Assembly: GCA_016707005.1 (NCBI GenBank)
Contig: JADJIQ010000001.1
Location: forward strand, 556,001 to 620,000
Direction of reading: 5' to 3'
Length of the DNA: 64,000 nt
DNA from: Ignavibacteria bacterium
Lineage (GTDB): Bacteria; Bacteroidota; Ignavibacteria; Kapaibacteriales; Kapaibacteriaceae
Positions 8,836-15,401 of this stretch are shown here, one piece after another. The notes under the pieces are model-generated. The model saw only the letters and a program-made list of their open reading frames with translations, did no database searches and was not told the DNA's origin. The position numbers and the translations under genes are program-made. Numbering within the stretch: the stretch's first letter is position 1; each line of letters starts with the position of its first letter.

Positions 8836-9814
8836 CCCGAACATCGATCCACTCGCATCCTTGCGCGGAGGATCAAGTCCGTTCACGCTCGGTTCATCTC
8901 TTGAGCGTGCAGCCATTCGTCATCAGCGCTCGCGGGTGGTTCGACGCACATTGTTCGTAGGCTTCATCCTGATCACCGTAACTGCCGTATGCCTGTGGTT
9001 CGCCCTCGGCATTCCGTCAACACCGGTCGCCACAGCAGTTAACCTTGCTGCTCCGCCACCGCCGGCGACGCCCGTTCCAAGCCCGACCATTTCGTCGGTT
9101 CCTGCTGTGCGGTTGGATCGCCCCCTTCCATCTCGTACTCGGTCGGTGTTTGTGCCGCAACCATTGCTTATAAATGCTGCCCTTGCAACACCGGAGATCC
9201 TTCGTTCGCTCGATGTGGATCTTGCGGCGTACAAGGACATTCGTTCCATGTTGGGTTCGTCGGATAGAGTGGTGATGGTGGATAATACCGCCAATCGAGA
9301 GACATGTATCCAGATCACATGTGAAGGGGGCGATGCACGTAGCATCGTCTGTTCTGCCCCTGCACCGTCACCATTCCGCGTTACGAATCTCGATGGGGGA
9401 CTCATCTTTGATATCGAGCGATCAAATGGGAGCCTAGCATCCGGACCGTACCTACCAATGCGGACAAGGATCGGAGACGAAGAGGTACTCCTTTGGTATG
9501 AGAACATACCCGACGTGATGGCCAAACTTGGGAGAACACAGATACAGCCACTCGTGGTTGAAGCACATCGTACTGTACTGAGAAGACCAGACAAATCCGT
9601 GGTATTCACCCGTCCTGGGCGTGCAGCATCGTGGAGTTCTGTTGCTGTCTATACCATCAGTGGTACCGAGATCGGGAATGTTCGGATCGTATGGCATTCA
9701 ACCGAAGCGAACGAACTCGAAGTGTCCATCTCGGATATCCCGCTTGGAGTGTATGAGTTGCGCACTACAACGCCCGACAATGAAGTTGAACGAATGCTGA
9801 TCGTTGTTCGATAG
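8825..9814 (+). CDS. Single-pass membrane protein, probable anti-sigma partner, with T9SS-like C-terminus
   Basis: 329 residues, ATG 8825, overlapping the sigma gene by 11 bases. Residues 1-40 are polar and basic, 41-63 form one membrane helix, then a Pro-rich linker (AAPPPPATPVPSPT) leads to a soluble domain. Position and topology suggest an anti-sigma factor with a cytoplasmic N-terminus, though no zinc (ZAS) HxxxCxxC motif is present. Oddly the last ~75 residues (VYTISGTEIGNV ... LEVSISDIPLGVYELRTTT ... MLIVVR) look like a type A C-terminal sorting domain of type IX secretion cargo. Function inferred from context. Confidence 0.6.
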   Translation: MAHDPNIDPLASLRGGSSPFTLGSSLERAAIRHQRSRVVRRTLFVGFILITVTAVCLWFALGIPSTPVATAVNLAAPPPPATPVPSPTISSVPAVRLDRPLPSRTRSVFVPQPLLINAALATPEILRSLDVDLAAYKDIRSMLGSSDRVVMVDNTANRETCIQITCEGGDARSIVCSAPAPSPFRVTNLDGGLIFDIERSNGSLASGPYLPMRTRIGDEEVLLWYENIPDVMAKLGRTQIQPLVVEAHRTVLRRPDKSVVFTRPGRAASWSSVAVYTISGTEIGNVRIVWHSTEANELEVSISDIPLGVYELRTTTPDNEVERMLIVVR

Positions 9815-9846
9815 GCCCCTTTGTGGAAAATGCAGGGCTTCAATAG

Positions 9847-9877
9847 TTGGTCATGTGGCGTAGCATCCCTAATATTG
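9847..9877 (+). promoter_or_regulatory. Bacteroidota-type promoter of tRNA-Thr
   Basis: TTGG (9847-9850), 19 bases, then TAATATTG (9870-9877), a one-base variant of the Bacteroidota -7 element TAnnTTTG. Transcription would start about 9884, a few bases before the tRNA at 9893. Confidence 0.5.
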
Positions 9878-9892
9878 TGGTTCTGATAGCCT

Positions 9893-9965
9893 GCCAATGT
9901 AGCTCAGCTGGTAGAGCAGCTCATTCGTAATGAGCAGGTCACCGGTTCAAGTCCGGTCATTGGCT
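9893..9965 (+). tRNA. tRNA-Thr (anticodon CGT)
   Basis: Complete 73-base cloverleaf. The acceptor arms GCCAATG and CATTGGC pair perfectly with discriminator T. The D-arm is GCTCAGCTGGTAGAGC. The anticodon stem GCTCA/TGAGC closes the loop TTCGTAA, giving anticodon CGT, which reads ACG (Thr). The T-arm is ACCGGTTCAAGTCCGGT. The 3' CCA is not encoded. Confidence 0.97.
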
Positions 9966-9973
9966 CTCATGAC

Positions 9974-10005
9974 AACGCCTCTTGTGCAAGCGCATAAGGG
10001 GCGTT
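9974..10005 (+). terminator. Stem-loop terminator after tRNA-Thr
   Basis: AACGCC at 9974 pairs with GGCGTT ending at 10005, and the stem continues for about four further pairs (TCTT against AGGG/ATAA with one G-T pair). A T-rich stretch with GTTTTT follows at 10017-10022. Right position to end the tRNA transcript. Confidence 0.55.
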
Positions 10006-10027
10006 TCCGTTTCCCGTGTTTTTCTCA

Positions 10028-10426
10028 ATGACAACCTCACCTCGTCATATCGCAACAACTCTCATTGCGGCAGTGCTGCTGAGTGGTCTTGTTCCTGGGT
10101 GCTCTAAACCGGATCATATCGGTATAAGGCCCGATGCAGCCCGAATGGTGATTTCGGTCTCGGATGCGACCAAGCCAGAGAATCTCGGCCGCGTTATCAC
10201 GATCCGAGGCATCGTTGGGTCTGTGTGCCAAGATGAAGGTTGCTGGGTAACGATCACGGATGGTTCCGCCGAGATCAAGATGCGATTTACGGATGGCTCG
10301 CTAGGGGTTCCCATGGACCTGCGCGGCGAGGTGTTGGCTGAAGGAGTAGTTCGCGAGAACATTGTTGGTTCTGCTCGTGTGCCGGAAATGTCGGCCACCG
10401 GTGTACTCTTCCTAGACAGACAATGA
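10028..10426 (+). CDS. Lipoprotein with DUF4920-like OB-fold domain
   Basis: 132 residues from ATG 10028 (a GTG at 10016 is a less likely start). It has a lipoprotein signal, MTTSPRHIATTLIAAVLLSGLVPGC, with lipobox LVPGC, so it should be lipid-anchored in the envelope. The mature part (GRVITIRGIVGSVCQDEGCWVTITDGSAEIKMRF) reads as a small beta-barrel of the DUF4920 type with a Cys pair CQDEGC. Function unknown. The next gene starts 55 bases later behind a good Shine-Dalgarno. Confidence 0.7.
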   Translation: MTTSPRHIATTLIAAVLLSGLVPGCSKPDHIGIRPDAARMVISVSDATKPENLGRVITIRGIVGSVCQDEGCWVTITDGSAEIKMRFTDGSLGVPMDLRGEVLAEGVVRENIVGSARVPEMSATGVLFLDRQ

Positions 10427-10481
10427 GCGGGTATGCAACCTCAACGGCATATGGTCGTAGGTTGCACTCTGTGGAGGGACA

Positions 10482-12620
10482 ATGATCCGGATTCCGGAAG
10501 ATCAAACTGTACGCCGATCGATCACAACGATGCTTGTGGTGATCGGTGTTGCCAGCACTATCATGAGAATGGTGGCCGTAGCGCTGTGGAGTGTTCAGCA
10601 GGGGAGATCGATCGACGAGGTCTTTCTTGTTGAAGTAGCACTCACGGTTCTCAGTGATATTGCCATTGTCTGTATGATCGGAGTGGTTGTCCTGCGCATC
10701 GGACGCCCTCGCGAAACACTCACGTATGAGCCTGTTGCCTCGGCGCTCACCACATATTCGGTCTCCGCATTGGCCTTGTTGGTCTTCGCTGCTATCGTAC
10801 CGGACGACTTTGAGAACGGTAGGATGACGAGTCTGCTCGGTGTGCTCACGTCGCACCTCGTGGCCATCGGCACCTTTGCCATTTCCATAGGTCTCGCCGG
10901 ATTCCTTGCTACTCTTTTGTTGATGCGCCGCCACGAACGCACGCGAATCTACCTCATCGTACAGGCCGTCATTATCCTCAGCATATGGTTGTGCTCAACG
11001 TTGGGATCCGTCAGCTCTGTCTTTACTATCCTTAGCGTGGTACTTGCCGTTTTTGGTGGCATCCTCATGCTCATCAATACGCAACGCTTGAATTGGCTTG
11101 CCACGATCACGATGGAGAAGAAGATCCGTCTGTTATGGCTCACGGTCTGTGCACTCTTTGCCTCGATCGTTCTGTCCGTGATGCATCTATCGAGCATCGA
11201 TGCCTACGTTACGGAGTCGGCAGCCGCATTCGTGCGAAGCGGTGCAGTTCTACCAAGTGCCATCAACTTCTTTGGATTCGTCTTCTTCCTTCGATTCCTT
11301 TTTGCCGTGATCGCAGCGTTGCCGAACAGCGCGATCGTAGACCGACGGTCGAGCGAAGTAGAATCGCTTGCGCATATCACGCGGCTTATGACAGCCGCCG
11401 TCAGTGTTGACCATTTATTGAACAGCACAACGGATCTCGCCCTTAGGATCTGTAGGGCACATGGCGCATGGATGGAGGTTGATGAGGGTGAGGGTATGCG
11501 CGTAGCAGCGGCACAGCTCGTTCATCCTGAATACGTCCGAGCCCTCCACGCAAACCCAACGATCCATGCTCTCATCACGGGCGGCAAAGGGCCGGTCCAT
11601 GTTCAAGCACTCAGTGATATGACGAAGGACGCCGGTGATGTGGCTGTTCGTTCGATGATCATCGTCCCCATCTTCAGTGACCATCGTCGTATGGGCACGC
11701 TTGTGGTATTCAGCACCGTGGACTACGGATTTGAGCCAGACGATGTGCGGCTGCTCACAGCCTTCGGAGACATGGTTAGCGTTGCCTTGGATCAAGCTCG
11801 ACTCATGGAAGCTGCACTCAACAGAGAGCGACTCCAAAAAGAGGCAGACGTGGCGCGAGATATTCAGTCGTCATTGCTTCCGCGCACCAGTCCTGATGTC
11901 CGCCCATTCAACGTCCATGCCGTGATGATCCCTGCCACCGAAGTAGGGGGCGATTACTTCGACTACATTCGATTTGCCGATGGAACCCAGGGTGTGATCA
12001 TCGCTGACGTGGCTGGGAAGGGGATTCCCGCAGCTCTCTACATGGCAACGTTGAAAGGTGTTGTTCTAGCGGAGATGCGGATATCGTCCGGCCCCGCAGA
12101 CCTTCTGCGCCGGGTGAATGAAACGCTGCTTGGTTCCATGGATCGACATTCCTACATCTCCCTTACCTGTGTTCAGTTCTCCATTGCAACGTGTTCCCTT
12201 CGTATTGCACGTGCAGGACACACACCGGCCGTGTTTCGTGTAGGGGGCGAGATCAAGATCCTTCAGCCGCGAGGAGTTGCCATTGGGATCGTCCCGCCGC
12301 AGACCTTTAACGATGCTATTGAGGAGGTTGAGATCGCTGTTCAAGAGGGTGACATGTGTCTGCTGACCACGGATGGCGTTACGGAACGTCGCGATCCCAA
12401 TTTGGAAGAGATCGGGATGGACGTGATCTCCGACATGGTGCGTGGGTCTTCCGCGCAACAGGCAGCAGCCCTCGTGAAGGAGACATTCGACGCCGTGGAA
12501 CGGCATGCACGGGGAGCTGATCCGCATGACGATATTACCATCGTCGGGATCGTTGTTTCGGACGCATGTGCAACCGATACCGTATCCTACCGTATGGAAC
12601 ACCAAGGAACACCAGTATGA
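10482..12620 (+). CDS. Membrane GAF-PP2C (SpoIIE/RsbU-type) serine phosphatase
   Basis: 712 residues, ATG 10482 after GGAGGG. Residues 1-290 hold about seven to eight membrane helices; a GAF-like sensor domain spans about 310-450 (SLAHITRLMT ... LTAFGDMVSVALDQARLME); the PP2C domain follows from about 475. Metal-binding motifs are EVGGDYFDY, IIADVAGKGIPAALYMA, CLLTTDGVTERRD and DPHDDITIVGI. It should dephosphorylate the STAS protein encoded immediately downstream (4-base ATGA overlap), starting a partner switch. The membrane region probably senses an envelope signal. Confidence 0.92.
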   Translation: MIRIPEDQTVRRSITTMLVVIGVASTIMRMVAVALWSVQQGRSIDEVFLVEVALTVLSDIAIVCMIGVVVLRIGRPRETLTYEPVASALTTYSVSALALLVFAAIVPDDFENGRMTSLLGVLTSHLVAIGTFAISIGLAGFLATLLLMRRHERTRIYLIVQAVIILSIWLCSTLGSVSSVFTILSVVLAVFGGILMLINTQRLNWLATITMEKKIRLLWLTVCALFASIVLSVMHLSSIDAYVTESAAAFVRSGAVLPSAINFFGFVFFLRFLFAVIAALPNSAIVDRRSSEVESLAHITRLMTAAVSVDHLLNSTTDLALRICRAHGAWMEVDEGEGMRVAAAQLVHPEYVRALHANPTIHALITGGKGPVHVQALSDMTKDAGDVAVRSMIIVPIFSDHRRMGTLVVFSTVDYGFEPDDVRLLTAFGDMVSVALDQARLMEAALNRERLQKEADVARDIQSSLLPRTSPDVRPFNVHAVMIPATEVGGDYFDYIRFADGTQGVIIADVAGKGIPAALYMATLKGVVLAEMRISSGPADLLRRVNETLLGSMDRHSYISLTCVQFSIATCSLRIARAGHTPAVFRVGGEIKILQPRGVAIGIVPPQTFNDAIEEVEIAVQEGDMCLLTTDGVTERRDPNLEEIGMDVISDMVRGSSAQQAAALVKETFDAVERHARGADPHDDITIVGIVVSDACATDTVSYRMEHQGTPV

Positions 12621-12970
12621 ATCCCTTCTCCGCATTGGTCCGTCAAGGACCGAACAGCGTTTGCATCATCGATCTTTCTGGATACCTTGATGCGCATACC
12701 GCCTCAGATCTTGAGAAGATCTTTCTTACTGCCTATGATGGCGGGTGCCGTCGATTTGTGGTGAATTTCACCGATCTCGACTACATCTCCAGTGCCGGAC
12801 TTGGCGTATTTATGGTCTTCATCGAAGCCGTGAAACGCGAGAATGGGGATATCAAGATGGCCGCTATGAAGCCCAAGGTCTTTACGGTCTTCGACCTGTT
12901 AGGGTTCCCTGTTCTCTTCAACATCCATTCCAGCGTTGACGAAGCCGTGAACGCCTATCCTGTCTCGTGA
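12617..12970 (+). CDS. STAS-domain anti-sigma factor antagonist
   Basis: 117 residues, the size of SpoIIAA/RsbV. Starts at ATG 12617 inside the phosphatase stop (ATGA overlap). The phosphorylation loop reads LDYISSAGLGVF; Ser59 aligns with the phosphorylated serine of SpoIIAA. In the dephosphorylated state it would bind the HATPase kinase encoded next and release that kinase's target. Middle gene of a phosphatase-antagonist-kinase trio. Confidence 0.92.
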   Translation: MNPFSALVRQGPNSVCIIDLSGYLDAHTASDLEKIFLTAYDGGCRRFVVNFTDLDYISSAGLGVFMVFIEAVKRENGDIKMAAMKPKVFTVFDLLGFPVLFNIHSSVDEAVNAYPVS

Positions 12971-13410
12971 TGATCGCCTTCAGCAACCATACAGAACACC
13001 TCAAGATCTCTGCATCCACGGATAGTCTGCGAACCATTCGAGAGTTCATCTCCTCACAGATCGAAGACTGCGGATTCACAGAGTTCGAAGAGAATGGGAT
13101 CGTTCTCGCCGTGGACGAAGCCTGCGCGAATCTCATCGCCCACGCATTTGCCCACGATGCCTCCCAGTCGATCGAGATCCTCGTTGCTGTGGACGACCGC
13201 GACGTCCGAATCGAGATCAGCGACACGGCTCGCCCCTTTGACCCAGCCAGCATCGAACACCCCAACATGGAAGACTATTTCCGTGAGCGAAGGGTAGGGG
13301 GCTTGGGTATCTCGCTCATGCGGAGGGTGATGGACGATGTGCAGTATATGCCTGCCACAAAGGGTCATCCTCGGAACACCCTCGTTCTCACCAAAAGGCT
13401 TGCAGGGTAA
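12970..13410 (+). CDS. HATPase anti-sigma serine kinase (RsbW/SpoIIAB-like)
   Basis: 146 residues from ATG 12970, which overlaps the STAS stop by one base (TGATG); a GTG three bases earlier is also possible. GHKL ATPase motifs are present: N box DEACANLIAHAF, G1 ISDTARPFDP and G2 RRVGGLGISLMRRVMDDVQY. It should phosphorylate the STAS antagonist and sequester a sigma factor or another output protein. No sigma gene lies next to it; the nearest (8326) has its own putative membrane partner, so the target is unknown. Confidence 0.9.
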   Translation: MIAFSNHTEHLKISASTDSLRTIREFISSQIEDCGFTEFEENGIVLAVDEACANLIAHAFAHDASQSIEILVAVDDRDVRIEISDTARPFDPASIEHPNMEDYFRERRVGGLGISLMRRVMDDVQYMPATKGHPRNTLVLTKRLAG

Positions 13411-13428
13411 TTCGTAACTTCGCTACCT

Positions 13429-14496
13429 ATGAAGTTTGCCCTTATGCTCGGCGGAACACTCCTTGGAGTGTTCTTGGGATTTTTTCCCGGACCTTTCGGT
13501 AGACCAAAACCCCAGTGGTGGCGAATGCTTGCCATCCTCTGTGTTGCAGCTACAACCATCCTTGGTATTCTGCCGCCCATCGGCGGGAGCATGACGGATG
13601 CTGTTATCCAAGGCAGAGCCGACAGTACAAAGGCAGTCCCGGTCTATGTGCGCACGGAACCATCAAAGGCCGTGGCCGATGAACACGGCACAGTATTGAT
13701 CCCGGCCACGGATGCCCGAGCATCACAGGTACAGGTGATGATCCGTGCTTGGGCACCGGTCGCTGACGAGCTTCGCAGCGCAGGTGATGGAACCGCCGTG
13801 ATCATTTCAGTGCGCCGAGCAGGTTCAGATCTCGTCTTCCAAGCTGATGATGTAGTGGCCGTTGATCCGATCATTACGCTTCCGTATATCATGGGTCTCG
13901 AAGAGCGTGCCCGTATCATCTTCTTCCATGTGCCGATGTCGTGGGTGGCTGTGATCGCCTACCTCATCGCCATGATCTTTGCGGTGCGATTCCTGCGTTC
14001 ACGAGACCTGAACCATGATGACATGTCGATGGCCGCTGCCAGCGTTGGTACCCTCTATGCCATCCTTGCCACCGTCACCGGTGCTGTTTGGGCTAAATTC
14101 AATTGGGGCTCGTTCTGGAATTGGGATCCGCGTGAAACATCGATCTTCATCTTGTTGCTTGTTTATGCTGCATATTTCTTGCTACGCAGTTCCATTGATG
14201 ATCCTGACAGACGCGCCAGACTCAGTGCGGCGTATTCCATCGTTGCCTTCGTAACAGTTCCGTTCTTGATCTTCATCCTTCCCCGATTGCTCCCCGGACT
14301 CCATCCGGGCAGTTCCGACGATACGAACATGGGCCCACTCCTGAGTCCGCGTTCTGATGCGATCAACCCAACCAAGCAACTCCTCTTCGGCCTCTCGCTG
14401 TTCACCTTCACCCTTGTCTACTTCTGGCTCATGAACCTGCGCGTTCGTGCTGCACGGGTTCAACGGGGCGTGAATGCACTTTCGGAGAATCTATGA
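13429..14496 (+). CDS. ccmC: CcmC-type haem transport protein with N-terminal extension
   Basis: Polytopic membrane protein that presents haem to CcmE on the periplasmic side. The tryptophan-rich WWD motif WGSFWNWDPRETS lies at residues 226-238, with a conserved His in FFHVPMSW (His167). Residues about 150-350 are the CcmC core with six helices. The 355-residue length exceeds the usual 220-250. The extra 150 N-terminal residues hold two hydrophobic segments and a soluble beta-rich stretch (about 68-146) that I do not recognise. Only 18 bases follow the kinase gene, so cotranscription with the partner-switch trio is possible. Confidence 0.88.
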   Translation: MKFALMLGGTLLGVFLGFFPGPFGRPKPQWWRMLAILCVAATTILGILPPIGGSMTDAVIQGRADSTKAVPVYVRTEPSKAVADEHGTVLIPATDARASQVQVMIRAWAPVADELRSAGDGTAVIISVRRAGSDLVFQADDVVAVDPIITLPYIMGLEERARIIFFHVPMSWVAVIAYLIAMIFAVRFLRSRDLNHDDMSMAAASVGTLYAILATVTGAVWAKFNWGSFWNWDPRETSIFILLLVYAAYFLLRSSIDDPDRRARLSAAYSIVAFVTVPFLIFILPRLLPGLHPGSSDDTNMGPLLSPRSDAINPTKQLLFGLSLFTFTLVYFWLMNLRVRAARVQRGVNALSENL

Positions 14497-14627
14497 TCGA
14501 CTTTCTGACGCAGAATGCCACGTATGTGGTGTTAGCAACGGCTCTCATCCTTTGGGCCGGCATCGCCGTGTATTTGCAGCGTGTGGATGCACGTCTGCGC
14601 GAACTCGAACGACGCATTACGCGTTGA
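14493..14627 (+). CDS. ccmD: CcmD-like small membrane protein
   Basis: 44 residues: MIDFLTQNATYVVLATALIL, then a helix ending in an amphipathic basic tail (YLQRVDARLRELERRITR). One membrane helix followed by a charged heptad-like tail, between ccmC and ccmE, is exactly the CcmD pattern; CcmD helps release haem-loaded CcmE from CcmC. Start ATG 14493 overlaps the ccmC stop (ATGA). Confidence 0.85.
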   Translation: MIDFLTQNATYVVLATALILWAGIAVYLQRVDARLRELERRITR

Positions 14628-14634
14628 GGCAACC

Positions 14635-15045
14635 ATGGATCAATCACCACGTCGATTCCCGATCAAGTACATCATTGCAGGTGTAGTCATCGCTGCACTC
14701 GCCTACGTTGGATATACAGCACTCGACAACAGTTCTGTAGAATACACGAACGTTGAGCGTGCAGAACAGCTCGGTAAAACAGTCCAGATCGTTGGAACAT
14801 GGGTCAAGGAACAAGGGTCAAGCTATGACGCCCCCTCCAATACCTTTCGCTTCACGATGAAGGATGACAAAGGAAAGGTCATCCCAGTTGAACTCATCGG
14901 TGCCAAACCAAACAACTTTGAGATCGCGATCAGTGTTGTTGCGAAAGGTCGTGTTGAGAACGGTGTTTTTAAGGCCTCAAGTGTTCTAACGAAATGTCCT
15001 TCGAAGTACGAAGGACAACCAGCTGAAGCTATGCCGAAGTCCTGA
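14635..15045 (+). CDS. ccmE: Cytochrome c maturation haem chaperone CcmE, CXXXY (Cys) type
   Basis: 136 residues, start ATG 14635 after GAGG. One N-terminal membrane anchor (about 10-30), then an OB-fold domain (TVQIVGTWVKEQG ... FTMKDDKGKVIPVELIGAKPNNF). The haem-attachment site reads CPSKY (Cys121-Tyr125) instead of the common His of HXXXY. Cys-type CcmE with CXXXY is known from archaea and some sulfate reducers and marks the variant called System I*. It receives haem from CcmC and passes it to CcmF. Confidence 0.88.
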   Translation: MDQSPRRFPIKYIIAGVVIAALAYVGYTALDNSSVEYTNVERAEQLGKTVQIVGTWVKEQGSSYDAPSNTFRFTMKDDKGKVIPVELIGAKPNNFEIAISVVAKGRVENGVFKASSVLTKCPSKYEGQPAEAMPKS

Positions 15046-15047
15046 CC

Positions 15048-15401
15048 ATGCTCAAGAAGTTGATCATCATTTCCGCTGTTCTTGGCATACCGCTCGCGGT
15101 ATGGATCGCCTCAACGTATGGCGACCTCAAGGAAGTGACGTTTGAAGGCGCTCAACACACGGAGACAACATCCGAAAGTGATCAAGCACCAAAGGTCATC
15201 ATCGTGTCCACCATTGTGGATGCGACAGGAGCCCCTTCCTCGATCATCTGTAAGGACGAGTCGGGAGCAGAATTCCGCGCTCAGTTCACAGGCGCACAAC
15301 CAGAAGGTCCGTTCCTGAGTGGACAAGTGGTGCGATTCGTAGGGCACGTACACGGCGGTGGCGACGCTTATTTCCATGCAACACAGGTATACGCCAAATG
15401 A
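15048..15401 (+). CDS. Membrane-anchored OB-fold protein, CcmE-like companion
   Basis: 117 residues, two bases after ccmE and overlapping ccmF by 4 (ATGA). One N-terminal helix (LIIISAVLGIPLAVWIAS), then a small beta domain (SSIICKDESGAEFRAQFTGAQPEGPFLSGQVVRFVGHVHGG) ending DAYFHATQVYAK. The C-terminus resembles the CcmE 'F.A..VL.K' strand but has no attached Cys/Tyr pair. Position between ccmE and ccmF suggests a role in cytochrome c maturation. Family not identified with certainty. Confidence 0.6.
   Translation: MLKKLIIISAVLGIPLAVWIASTYGDLKEVTFEGAQHTETTSESDQAPKVIIVSTIVDATGAPSSIICKDESGAEFRAQFTGAQPEGPFLSGQVVRFVGHVHGGGDAYFHATQVYAK

Noticed and set aside
8326..9814. Classical zinc-containing anti-sigma (ZAS) assignment for the membrane protein
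   Set aside because: The HxxxCxxC motif is absent, so only context supports the anti-sigma role; kept as a tentative call.
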